Assembly: GCA_030068075.1 (NCBI GenBank)
Contig: CM057836.1
Location: 70,283,788 to 70,347,787, forward strand
DNA from: Paguma larvata
Taxonomy: Eukaryota > Chordata > Mammalia > Carnivora > Viverridae
Direction of reading: 5' to 3'
Length of the DNA: 64,000 nt
Part shown: positions 1 through 13,448 of the stretch, one piece after another
Numbering within the stretch: position 1 is the stretch's first letter
How the letters are laid out: each line of letters begins with the position of its first letter
The notes under the pieces: model-generated
Told to the model about the DNA's origin: nothing
The model's database searches: none
Seen by the model: the letters and a program-made list of their open reading frames with translations, nothing else
Made by a program: the position numbers and the translations under genes

Positions 1-58
1 ATGTTATAAAGCTTTATGCTGTCTAGGAACCATAAATTGGTTTAAAACGGTATTTGCA

Positions 59-275
59 GGGCGCCTGAGTGGCTCAGTCAGTTAAGCGTTCAACTTCAGC
101 TCAGGTCACAATCTCACGGTCTGTGAGTTTAACCCCTCAATCAGGCTCTATGCTGACAGCTCAGAGCCTGGAGCCTGTTTCAGTTCTGTGTCTCCCTCTC
201 TCTCTGTCCCTCACCCACTTGTGCTCTCTCTCTCTCTAGTAAATAAATAAACATTAAAAAAATTTTTTTTTCTTT
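59..275 (+). repeat. Can-SINE (felid SINEC type)
   Basis: Full-length tRNA-derived SINE beginning GGGCGCCTGAGTGGCTC, with CT-rich region and A-rich tail. The flanking GGTATTTG copies look like target-site duplications. It lies antisense to PPP1R21 in intron 17. Confidence 0.92.
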
Positions 276-597
276 AATGGTATTTGTAGTCCTGTCTATG
301 TAAAGTTAGACGTTCGAGCTTTGGTCAGAAACATAGGAAAAACGGAATCACCTTAAATTTGACTTACTTGATCTTTTCCAGTAATACAGCCCTCACCCTG
401 GGACAGTCTTGTGCAAAATCAAAGGAAATTTAAGGGAATACTTTTTCAAGGAGGCATCCTGACTACCACTTGCTTTTTCCAGAACACATGGATATACCTG
501 TTTTACACTGACATGTAATTTTGATGGTTAACACCAAACACTAGATTAAGGCCTTTACGAATTATTATTTAAAACAAAAGAAGAAGAAGACACTTAC
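276..597. other. Intron 17 sequence adjoining exon 17, no feature
   Basis: AT-rich unique-looking sequence. I see no gene, RNA or repeat that I can name. Confidence 0.6.
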
Positions 598-840
598 CAG
601 ACTGGTGCTGTGAAGAGGCTCCATCACAGCCCTGGCCGAGGCTTCTTCCTGGCCCCCTGCATTCGCCCCACTGGGATTTTCCTGGGCCGGCCCGACCCCC
701 TGGCCGCTGCTGGTACTCTTCAGCTTATCTGCAATTCGCTGGTTTTCTTTCTCCAGCTTGATTTTGGCTAACTGTGCTTCCAACATCCAATGTTCTTTTT
801 CCTGCTCCAGTTTAGAAATCTTTTCCAGACTCTGCTGAAC
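598..840 (-). CDS. PPP1R21: PPP1R21 exon 17 (residues 565-645), last exon in the window
   Basis: 243 nt, phase 0/0. The first half is coiled coil (VQQSLEKISKLEQEKEHW ... LEKENQRIADKLK). The second half is a GC-rich, Gly/Ala/Ser/Pro-rich linker (TSSGQGVGPAQENPSGANAG) that differs from human far more than any other exon. Donor CTG|GTAAGTG. The next exons are outside the window. Confidence 0.97.
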
Positions 841-3800
841 CTTGAAAAGCAACAGAGTTCTGCACCTTAGAGGATGATGCAGACAAAACTTAGTGGCTAA
901 AGAAAGGCTTCACAGGACATCAACCCAAACTGCCTCCCAGAAGCAAAATCAAAAAAGCCTGAATGTTAAACAGGGAAAAGGAAATATCACTAAACAAGAT
1001 TCACGAAGCACAACCAGAAACTGAGAAATTGGACGACAGTAAAATTAAAAATCTCTATTCATCAAAAGAGAGTGAAAAGGAAGTCACAAAATGGAAGACA
1101 TCTGCAAAGCATGTACCCAACAGAAGACTAACATGTAGAATATATAAAGAACTTCTACAAATCAGTAAGAAAAAGACAGACAACCCAATAGAAAAATAGG
1201 GGGGGGGGGTGGGAAGACTTGAATAGACACTGAACAAGACTAAAAACATAAAAAAGAAGGTATTCAATGTCACTATTTATCAAAGAAAAGCAATGTAAAA
1301 CCATCCAAATGACTAAAAGTAAAAGAAAATACAGGGGTGCCTGGGTGGCTCAGTCGGTTAAGCGTCCAACTTCAGCTCAGGTCATGATCTCGCAGTCCAC
1401 AAGCTGAAGCCCCACATCGGGCTCTGTGCTGACAGCTCAGAGCCTGGAGCCTGCTTCCGATTCTGTATATTCCTCTCTCTCTGCCCTTCCCTCTCTCTCT
1501 CTGTCCCTCCCCGGCTTATACTCTCTCTGTCTCAAATATAAATAAAACATTAAAAAATAAAATAAAATAAAATAAATACGAAGGTAGGCATGTTTGTGGA
1601 GCACTTGGAACTACCGGATAGTGCTGGCAGGACTGGAATTTGGGACAAACACTTTGAAAAACTGTTTGGCTGGATCTTTAAAGCTGAAGACACCATATCC
1701 TACCTGACCCAGCAATTCTATTTCTGCATAGTACCTGACAGAGAAGCATGCACGTTTACCAGAACACATGTGTAAGGATGTTCGCAATAGCACTATGATA
1801 GCCAAACACCTGAAACTACCCAAATATTCACAGGCAATAAAAAATAATGCATATTCATACAGAATACTACACAACAATGAAAATGGACAGATTACAATTC
1901 CAGATAACACAGATGAATAATACAAACACAATGTTGAATGAAAAAAGGCAGACCTGAAAGAATATATGTTATAAAATCTCAACGAATGAAAAGCTCATTT
2001 ACTGAACTTTTCACTAATCTGCTGTATTAGAAAACAGGATGATTGGTGGTTCTTTCGGGGCAAGGAGAATAATATCTGGAAAGGGGCTGAGGAAGGCTGC
2101 TGCCGTCCTAGTTTTTTTTTTTTCCTAAGGTATACCTTACATAAGTAAATGTTCATTTTAAAAACTGTCACCAAGCTAGCTACATCAGTATGTTTGCTTG
2201 TGAAAATTCACTGGGATATATAGTCGACCCTTGAAAAACATGGATTTGAACTATGTGAATCCACTTATACGTGGATTTTTTTCAATAAATACGTACATAA
2301 ATATATTTTCTCTTCCTTATGATTTTAATAACATCTTTTCTCTAGCTTACTTATTGTAAGAATACAGTCTATAGTATGTATAATATACAAATATGTGTTA
2401 ATGGGCTGTTTATGCTATCAGTAAGGCTTCCAGTCAACAGTAGGTTATTAGTAGTTAAGTTTTAGGGAAGTCAAAAGTTACACACTTTTTCAACTGTGCA
2501 AGGGGGCCAATGCCCCTAACCCCCTTGTTATTCAAGGGTCGACTATACGTTAATAATTTGTATACTTTTTTTTAAGTACATTACACTCCATTCAATAGGA
2601 AGTTTAAACATACTGATTCTCAGGGCAAATGAAAGCTTGAGAATTACAGGAAAATAAAAGCAATCTTACAGTGAATTCCAATGCTTTACTGGCTATCATG
2701 GTTGAGCAATTACCATGCAGCAGACACTGTTCACAGTACTTTCCTGCCAGGATCCTACTGTAGCCTCACAGTCCTTCGATCCTCATTTCCCCAGGAGGAG
2801 AACTAAATCTCCCAGCAGCTGAACCACCTGCTAAGCCAGCAAATGGCAGAGCCAGGATTTGGATCCCATGTGTCTGGCTCACAAGTCTGATTCTTTTCAC
2901 TCTATCACACTGCCTCCCATTGGCTCAATTAATCCTTACAAGGCCCTGGAAGGCATCTTAGACTCACTACAGATAGGCAGGAAGTGACACCCAGACTGCT
3001 TATCAGACTAGCCTGCAGATGGTCAATGGTGGGAGGGAGGGAGTTGGCGGGGGAGCAATAGCTTTGAAGCCAGTTTTCCCACTTACTAGCTACTTTGAGT
3101 AAAAGCTGCTTAATTTCTTTAAGCCTTACTTTCCTTACATGAAATGAATGACATTTCAAAGTAAGAAGAAAATTGCAAATCAATTTATAAAGTATTCCAG
3201 ATTTTATTTTTTGTCCCAAGAATTCTGTTTTTTAGGAATTGCTCTCTGGATTAATTTTTAGTTCCAACATCCTAGCACATTTAATGTCAAAAAGATAAGT
3301 GATATGTGCCAGCATAGACAAAAAGACGTCTCAGGTGAATCTATTTACACTCTCTTTAAAATAAGTATTTCCAGGGGCGCCTGGGTGGCTCAGTCACTCA
3401 AGCATCCAACTTTAGCTGAGGTCATGATTTCGTGGTTCATGAGTTCAAGCCCCACATTGGGCTCTGTGCTGACAGTTCAGGCCCTGGAGCCTGCTTCAGG
3501 TTCTGTGTCTCCCTCTCTGTCCCTCCCCACTCAAGCTCTATCTTTTTCTCTCTCAAAAGTAAATAAACATTAATAAATAAATAATTAATTAATTAAAATA
3601 AGTATTTCCAAAACTTAAAGTGAGCCTGCTGTTGAAGTAAGTCTCTGAACAAAAGCTAAGCCAATATCGGTGTGTACCAACTTCCCTTCCACCTCCACTA
3701 GCCCCCAAATTTAATTGACTAATTAAGTGAATATTGGAAATTTTTTGTTCCTGATCATTTAAGAAATAAAAATAACTCACAGAGTCTCTAGTTCCTTCCC

Positions 3801-6800
3801 CTTTTTTTGCCTTATTATTTCAGACTTTTAAATCTAGTGCCTAGAGAAAAAAAGAATCACCATGGCCCAAGTGTGTTGATATTACCTAAGTGGCAATTAT
3901 AACACCAACTGAATCAAGATTAGAGTATCAACAACTGTTCTTCAATGAGTTATGCTTATGGTGCGTTTTCGCACATGTTAAGCAATTAATTTTACATGTT
4001 CACTTATATAGCCTTTTAAATTGTTCTCTGTTAAAAGCCTTCCCCAGGGGATTTAACATTTACGCTCCTTTAACAAGTAGCATGATTTACAAGGTGCCAT
4101 ACCTGTTGTGCAAGGCCTTCTCGACTTTCAGTAGAGCTGAGAAGGACCCGGCGGTTTGCCAGAGCTTCTTCATAAGGCACAGACTCCAAGAGGGGCTATG
4201 GAAAAGGCAGCAGAAGAATTAAAGGAAAAGATCGTATCATTCCCGGATCCTACAGAGACAAAAAGAATGCTAAATGGGGTTCGACAACAAATTCGGAAGT
4301 ATGCCAACATATACTACTTCTTTTTAATGATGTGACAGGGACCTTTTATAAAGAAAAACAATGAAGAGGGACTTGTTATTCCAGTTACACTAACTAGAAC
4401 CATATGGATTTGTACCAAACACCATATGATTTCACTTCTATGAGAAATCTAAAAAAGCAAAACAAATTAAAGGGAAAAAAAAAAACAGAAACAGACTCAG
4501 ATACAGAGAACAATGAGGTGGCTGCCGGATGGGGGGGGGGGGTGGGAGGATGGGCAACATAGAGAAAGGGGATCAAAAGATACAAACTTCCAGTTATAAA
4601 ATAAGTAAGACACAGGACAGGATGCACGGCATAGGAATATAAATAGTAAGTAACAACCCTGTATGGTGACAGATGGTAGCTACACTTATCTTGGTGATCA
4701 CTCTGTAATGTATGTAAGTGTGGAATCACTATGTTGTACACCTGCAGCTAATAGAATATGGTATGACAATGACATTTCAAATTTTTTTTTTTATGCAGAC
4801 TGTTAGAGACAGGATAGAGAGGTGGGAATAAAGATCACTAAAGGGCATTGTCTTGACTCTGATTTTAAGATGCAGACATATGTCAAAACGTATCAAACTG
4901 TATGTTTCAAATACATGCAGTTTTTATGTCAATTAACCCCCCAATAAAACTTTTCAAAATGAACAAAAAAACAGACAGATAAAGGAAGAGGACAGGAGAT
5001 CTAGAAAGAGACAAAAACATACATGAAAATGTATTATGTGATAAATGCTGCATTTTTTCCTAAGTCAATGGAGAAAGGACAGACTGGATAAATGTCACAA
5101 GGATGACCAGGTAATAATGTAGAAAAATAACTACTTAGATCCCTTTTTCACACCTCTGTCAGAATGAATGAATTCAAGATGGATTAAAGAATTCAATCTA
5201 AAAATTTAACCATGAAAATAATGGAAGAAAATTTAGGTGAAAATTTCTGTAATCTTGAAAAGTACCCCTGGCCGAGAATCACCATCATAAAGAAAAAGAC
5301 TGGTTTCATGATATAAAAATTAAAACTTCTATTTTGAAAAACTACTACAGCAAACTGGAGGAAAAATACTCCTAACATAGGCACAGGATTATACTTCTTA
5401 CCATATAGGGAGCTCTTTCAACCCTAATTAGGAACATTTATCTAAAAATAGGTCAATGATGAACAGAGAATTGACAGAACAAATACAAACAACAACTTTA
5501 TGAAAAGACATGCCACTTTAATAAGCAAAGAAATGCAAATTAAAATAATAAGAAACTTCTGGTCTCTCCGATTGATGAATATTAAATCATGGGTTAAATT
5601 TATACTTCTACTGCTGGTAAACTATAAATAGGTAACCTTCTTGAAGGGCAGTCTGGAAAAATGTGTCAAAATTTAAAAGCTTCACAGACTTGGAACCAGT
5701 AATTCCATTTTGGGAAATTAATCTTACAGACATAATTAAAATAATTAGACAAACAAAGAGAGATTGGTAGCCTTATTCAATGCTAGAAACATAAAACGGT
5801 ACAGCTATTCTTAAGGGCAATTTGCAATAAATATTAAAATGTAAAATGTGCAAATCACATGATCCAGAACATTCCCCTATTCAATATTCCACACATGTGC
5901 CCAAGGAGGCATTTACAAAGCTATCAGTTGCAATATTATCATAACCGTAAAAGAAACTGGAATGAATCTACATGCCCACCAATAAGAAATACCTAAATGA
6001 GCCACAAAACATATCTATCATAGAATTCTATGCTATATTTAATAGAAATATAATAGACACTATATGTAATGGTACAGACAGATCTCTAAAACATTTTTTT
6101 CCCCTTTTTAAAAGTATAGTTGACATGGGTCCCTGTGTGGCTCAGTTGGTTAAGCGTCCAACTTCGGCTCAGGTCATGATCTCACGGTCTGTGAGTCAGA
6201 GTCCAGCATCCGGCTCTGTGTTGACAGCTCAGAGCCTGAAGCCTGCTTTGGATTTTGTGCTTCCCTCTCTCTCTGCACCTCCTTCTCTCATGCTCTGTCT
6301 CTCTCTCTCTCTCAAAAACAAATAAAACATTCAAAAAAAATTTTTTTAAATACACAGTTGAAGAACGATGTTAGTTTCAGGTGTACAACATAGTGATCTG
6401 ACAATTCTATACACGTAATAAAACATTTTTTTAATTAATTTGTTTTAATAATCTCTACATACAATGTGGGGCTCAAACTCATGACCCTGAGACCAAGAGT
6501 CTCACACTCTTCCAAGTGAGCCAGCCAGGCACATCTAAGACACTTTAAATGAAAAAAAATCAAGGCACCTGGGTGGTTCAGTTGGTTAAGCATCCAACTC
6601 TTGATTTTGGCTCAGGTTATGATCTCACGGTTCAGTTTGTGAGACTAAGCCCCACAAGGGGCTCTGCTCTGACAGCACAGAGCCTGCTTGGGATTTCCTC
6701 TTTCCCTCTCTCTGTCTCTCCCCCACTCATGCTTTCTCAAAACAAATAAATAAAACATTTAAAATAAATAAATAAAAGTTAAAAAAAATCAAATCGCACA

Positions 6801-9800
6801 ATGAAACAAGCATTTAGGTTGAAAAAAGAAAGAAAATTCTATACATTGTATACTGCTTATAAGTTTATATAGATGCATATAAATGCTCCAACATTCTGGA
6901 AGTTTACATACCAAACTAATAACTATAGCGACCTCTGGAGAGAGAGTGGAATTAGGACTATACCTGTAATGTTCTAATGCAATATAAGAAATATTTAGGC
7001 ATTATTTGTAACTAAAAGTTAAAAAAATGAGGAAAAAGGTTAAAAAGGCATAAAGTTGCATGTATCTCTGCATGTAACAGTGAAAAATAGGAAACCACCT
7101 AAATATCCACAAGCAATGGATTGGTTAATTAAATTATTTACACAGAATGAAATATGATAAATTTAATACTATAGAGGCATTAAATGATAACAATTTGTAT
7201 ATATAGACACGTATTATTTGATGTATTAAAAATCACAAGCTTTATATCTACAATTCACTAAGAGGAAAAACCATATTCTAAAACAGTCTATGTCAATGGA
7301 CTCAGCCATCAAAAAGAATGAAAACTTGCCATTTGCAACAATACGAATGGAGCAAGAATATATTACGCCAAGCAAAATAAGCCAGTGAGAGAAAGACAAA
7401 TGCCATATGATTTCACTCATATGTGAAAAATTTAAGAAACAAACCAGATGAACACAGGAGAAGGGGGAAAAAGAGAGAGAGAGAGAGAGAGGCAAACTAT
7501 AAGAGACTCTTTACCTACAGAGAGCAAACTGAGAAGTGATGGAGGGAAGGTGGGCAGGGGGTGGGCTAAATGGGTGATGGGCATTAAGGAAGGTACTTAT
7601 GATGAGCACTGAGTGTTAAATATAAGTGATGAATCACTAAATTCTACACCTGAGACCTACTTTACCATACATATAAAATTTAGAATTAAAATATTGCAAT
7701 TAAAAAATAAAAGTGTATGTATCCAGATATACTTTGCTTTTTATAGCACACACGTGTGTGTGTTTCCTTTTGTGCATGTGTGCACACATGCCCTAAAATT
7801 TTTTGGATACGGATATACTCTAACAAAATTAAGGGTAGTACCTCTATGGGGTGGGAACTGGTGAGTAATTTTCTTCTTTATGCACTTTTTTTTTTTTGGC
7901 ATTTATTTATTTTGAGAGAGAGAGAGACAGAGCATGAGCAGGGGAAGGGCAGAGAGAGAGGGAGACACAGAATCCGAAGCAGGCTCCAGGCTCTGAGCTG
8001 TCAGCACAGAGCCGGACGTGGGACCCGAACCCATGAGTGAGATCATGACCTGAGCCGAAGTCGGATGCTCAACCGACTGAGCCACCCAGGCGCCCCTTCT
8101 TTACGCACTTTTATATCTTCTGATTTCATTTTGCAATGACCTCGTATTCTTTTCTAGGGAAAAAATGTTAAGTGTATTTCAATTTTTTCTATTTCTACAA
8201 GTTTGAGATTTCTGAAGTTTGATTATTTATTGGCTGCCTGGCTGCCTCATTCTAGACACTTGGGGACATGAGTCCAACATGGCCTATGCATAGATCATAT
8301 ATTAATTGAGGTTTGGGTCTCTGTCACCTTCTCCTCCACAAAGACCTCCCCCAATACTCACCAACCACCTGTGCCCCCACATTGTGTAAAATCTAAACAA
8401 TACGAAATGTGGAAAAACTCGTGCCATTCTCCAGAATGATTCTTGATTTTTTTCGTCCGACGTAAATTTAACAACAGCGCACAAACCTTTCTCAGGGCTT
8501 TCATATAGGCGGCAGCTTTTTTCTTGTACTGCAGCATGCACTCAGCTGAAAGAGGACTAATGAAGCCACTCGCTGCCTTAGGCCCGTAGCTCAGAGAAGC
8601 AATGAAGTAGTCCACGTTGTTGCTGAAGAAAGACGCAATCTAAATCAAGTGTGACAAGAAGATAGATTTTGTTTTCCAGTAATGTAGCTAAAATATATAT
8701 CTAATAGTTTTCGAAGCAAAGTTAGAGGTGCTGGAATGAAATGAAATTTCGACACCTGCCCAAAAGTCCACATTTATTTATTTGAGGAGAATTCCTAGGG
8801 TGATGGTTTCTAACAGAAAGCCAAAACCAGTATAAGGATTGAGACCAGACTTCTGACATGTCTTAACCTAGACAATTTCTATTCTTTCTGAAAACCAAGA
8901 CTGATTCGGGTTTATTCTGGGGATGAGTTCATGAGCTACTTACCTCATTAATTTCTGCCACTAGTCTCAAAATATGCATGTTTGGATTCATATATTCCAT
9001 TTGTATTTTAACTCTGTTTCAAATTCCAACATGAGACATGACACAGAATCTTGAATATGATAACTCTATTTAAATTTAACTCTGTAAATCTCATTTTGTG
9101 ATTTACAAATATAATAAAGAGTAGGAATTTAGTAGAGTCTGTCACTTACAGATTTAACAAGTGTTAAATCTGCGTAAGCAGCCACAAAGATCCAGGACTG
9201 GGCCATGACTTTGAATCTACAGTGTTGTACGAAATGATGATATAAATAAAAATGTCTGAGAAGGTTATTAGCCAGAAAAATTAAAGTGCTGGATATATGA
9301 AAGAACAGACTACTTTGATAAATAAGAAGTGACTTATGGAACGAAGTAGCCTACACCTTGGCAAAAATTGCTCAAAAAGTAAGCAATCACTAATGGTCTG
9401 AAAGTTTTTATTTTTCATTAATATTTTACTATATCAAATGAAATTCTATATTAGGTAGTATTCAAGAAAATGAAGGATTCTAAAAGTTTTGAGTTTTATA
9501 TTCCTTGTAAATGACATAGATAATCATATACCCAGGGTTTGCATTCTAGGTCATAGCAGTATATGGTGAGACTTCTATTCTTTCCTCTTTCTACTATTTG
9601 TACATTTTCTAAATGTTCTTCAATATGCATATGTTACATTTTCCTACTGGGCTTTTAAAAATTATACACCATAAAATTTAGTTTAATCAAATCACATTAG
9701 CTAAATATTAAGCTGTCACCAACTAACACTGGTTCAGATACTTACTTCAGTCAAAAACCATTTATAGGGGCACCTGGGTGACTCAGTTGGTTAAGCACCT

Positions 9801-12800
9801 GACTCTTGATTTCGGCTCAGGTCATGATCTCATGGTTTCTGAGTTCAAGCCCTGTGTCAAGCTCTATGTTGACAGTGCAGAGCCTGCTTCGGATCCTCTC
9901 TCTCTCTCTTCCTCTCTTTCCTTCTCTCAAAATAAATAAATAAATTTTTAAAAAACCCATTTATAAAAATTTCATAATGAAGATTGGATACCTTTCCTTG
10001 AGACAACATTTTAAAGTTTCAGGTAAAGCCAATCTAAAATAAGCTATGAAGGTATTTAATATTTCAGAATTTTCATAAAAGTTGGAAAGTGCAGATGCCT
10101 CTAAAGTGCTCACATTCTCTTTTTTCCAGAATTTTCCTTAATGAAATCAAGGTTAGAATGATCTTCAGAAAGCTTTGGCATGCCCATAGATCCAAGCGAT
10201 CAAGCAGGGGCACCAGGGATGGTCTTCTGGCCGAGGAACCCTGTAGGCACTAAGGTGCGCTAAGGTAACACCTTCTAATTATGACCTCCAGCACTGCAAA
10301 GTGTCACGAAGACCAGTCTGAGTCAGGGAAAGATGAGAAAGATGACACTGAATATATAATATGATCAGTGATCACTTCTGGTTAACTTAATTATCTGAAA
10401 AAAATGTGTTCCTATTAAGGGCATCCTGTCAGAAAAATAACAGTATATAAACACGGTAGAGATGAACATTTCCTTGAGAAATTAGGTTGCATCCACAGAA
10501 ATAAATGGGCTAAGATAGTTCTGAATACAGTCCTTTTGTTACACATGTATGGGTAGTTCCCAGAGAAATCTGAATCAGTAAAGGTGCTGAGGACAGCCAC
10601 ATGAACACACACTGACAATGTGACAGCTGCTGAAACCAGAATGTCCAAGACAGAATTTTTAAAGAAAATGCATTTTGGTCGGTTTATCATAATAATTAAG
10701 TGTTTAATGATCCAAATAATCATTAATATTAATGGTTCAATGAAAAGACATATATTGAAAGTCACCTTACAAATCCACAGAGGTAGCATTAGGACAAGTG
10801 TATCAAAAAACAAAACAACCAGGAAGGAAAAAAACCAAAATAGTAATGAAGGTTTTATTGGTTCTTTTTTTCTTGTATGTATTTTCCCAATTTCTATAAA
10901 GCAGACATTTGATATACACAGAGATATATACTGATCATCAAATATCTCACTAAAAAATAAACTGTGAGTGATCTAATGCTCATCACAAATGCTAAACAGT
11001 CACTCTCTTATCCCTTTAAATATTGGGTAGGGAGAAGGAAAAAGGAGACAACTTTATTTTACAAAAAAGTCTGATATTCCAAACTCCTTTTACAGATTAA
11101 TTTTCCTATGTCATTCAGGAAGAAGAAAGAAGAAGCTTACTTAAGAATTAAATTTAATGTCACTATAAACCAGAGAAAATTTACCTTTCCTGCTCCATTT
11201 GTTAATGCTACTACTGATGACAGGATACAGTCATTAGTTGTAATGAGCTTCTGAGTTGCTGTTGGAAGTTCATGCTCTATTGTAGCTTTCTGATTGTAAT
11301 GTTTAGAAATATCTATAAAAGCAATCAAATGAAAACTATTACTATCCATACACATGTTGCATACAAATAACCAGCCCGTTCACTCTCTTATCTGCTCTTA
11401 GAGATTTACACACTAAATTTGACCAAAAAATGGTCCCAAATACATCAGGATTGTCCTGAGTATCAGTTAGGTCACAAATCCATGTGGAAAGAATAAAGAC
11501 AAGTGAGGGTCTCTTAACACCATCTTGGTGACTCTATTATAGCCACCGGCTTGTACGTCTGATTCTCCCTCTTTTGAGTGTTTGCCCTTATTGTAGTGTT
11601 GAGTAAATGACCCTGACCGGTATTATCCAGTTAAAAACTCAGCTTTAATAGCCTAGCAGGCACAAATGAGAATTTATCTTGTACTTATATAAGCTAAACA
11701 TTAGGCTGGAAGAGAATGGCCAACACAGGCACAAGGTCCACAGTCCTTACTGGACCTTAGTTAGTCTGCCAGTACATACCCTAACACTGCCAAGGGCCTG
11801 CACAGCCAAACTGGGACTGAACCCTCCCATGTCCGGCTTCACATGCTACTGCCTCCAGCCCCAGAATATCACAACAAAGGCTTGTGGTTAGAAAAGCGTG
11901 GGAGAGACTTAAATATAAAAAGCATTAACTGCAGCAGGTAAAATTGGCCAAACAACTTAAGGTTGGGATTTTCTGGATCTCTGAGAAAGAATGATTTTGT
12001 CCTGGAAATAAGGGATAACGGGAGAATCTTAAGACGACACTGATTTACAAGGAAGAGTAATTACATTTTTAAATAATAAAGTGTTTACAATTCATTCTCC
12101 TCTGAATTTTTTAGAATACTTCAGGTACAACAGTACAAATTATACCAACGAAGCTAAAAATAAATCACAAAATATGAAAATTAATTTTTATAACAGGTGT
12201 GTATGCAGAGAATTGCATTTATTCAGCACCAAGAGGTCTAGTTGATTCTAGATTATGGATAATTAAAAAGAAATAAGACTAGTTAGAAAGAAATGGTTTT
12301 TGAGATTTAACCTGATAAGATCATGGTATTTCAACACTGTTTTATGAATAGAATTATATTTACTAAAAGTTTTAAGCTGAGGAATTGTTTAATTTATATA
12401 TTTAATATACATATATACACATATATGTAAACTTTAATTTAAGGTAGTTTTAGATTCACAGAAAAGTGTACCCTTTAGCCAGTTTTCCCTGTTGTTGACA
12501 CCTTACATTACTATGGTATAGTTGCCACGGCAAAAGAATCAACTAATTAGTACATTACTATTATGTTTACATTTTCAAAAATAAATGATTATCCTCTATA
12601 TACTCATAAGACATCCAACTGAATAAAAATTCTATTGGGGGCACCTGGGTGGCTTAGTCAGTTGGGAATCCAACTTCAGCTCAGGTCATGATCTTATAGT
12701 TTGTGAGTTCGAGCCCTGCGCTGGGCTCTGTACTGATGGCTCAGAGCCTGGAGCCTGCTTCAGATATGTCTCCCTCTCTCTCTGCCCCTTCACCCACTTG

Positions 12801-13411
12801 CGTGCTCTGTTTTTCTCTCTCAAAAATAAATAAATAAACATTAAAATTTTTTTTATTGGAACACTGAACACTTTTATATACTGAACTTGCTAGCCCCTAA
12901 CACAGACATTTTCTTTCTACACACCACAGAAAGTTTTAGCCGCAATTTTACTGGAAGTATACAAAGCTATAATACAACTTGGTTGGCGATAACCTTAGGT
13001 GATAGATCAGTGATTGAGATACTTATGAAAGTCATATAATACTATGAATACTTACATGGCTTCTACTGGACCTGTGCCACTGCAGTTCAACAATAGTAAT
13101 TTCCTAATCAAATTGTGTACTCTTCATTAATAGTTCCAATTTTAATATTTGAAATATTCCAATTATTTAGGGTGTTCCTTGACATTAAATTTTAAATCCA
13201 AAAGAACAAAGAAATCATGCAACCTAGGCCCAAAGATTTATTTTTCTCTTATGTTTCCTGAGAATTCTCAGGGAGCCTACATGACTCGATCCGTTAAGCA
13301 TTCAATTCTTGATTTCAGCTCAGGTCATGATCTCACAGTTCATGAGTTCAAGCCCCACATCGGGCTTTGCGCTAACAGTGCAGAGCCTGTTTGAGATGCT
13401 CTCTCCCTCCC

Positions 13412-13448
<37 letters not shown>

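Noticed and set aside
7903..8085. Recurring short peptides of the form MAQSVEHPTSAQVMIS on several strands and positions
   Set aside because: They are translations of the Can-SINE head and body, not genes; the same peptide text appears wherever a SINE is present.
10415..10813. 132-codon minus open frame rich in hydrophobic residues
   Set aside because: It lies inside intron 14, has no splice-consistent boundaries and no recognised family; the hydrophobic look comes from A/T-rich sequence.
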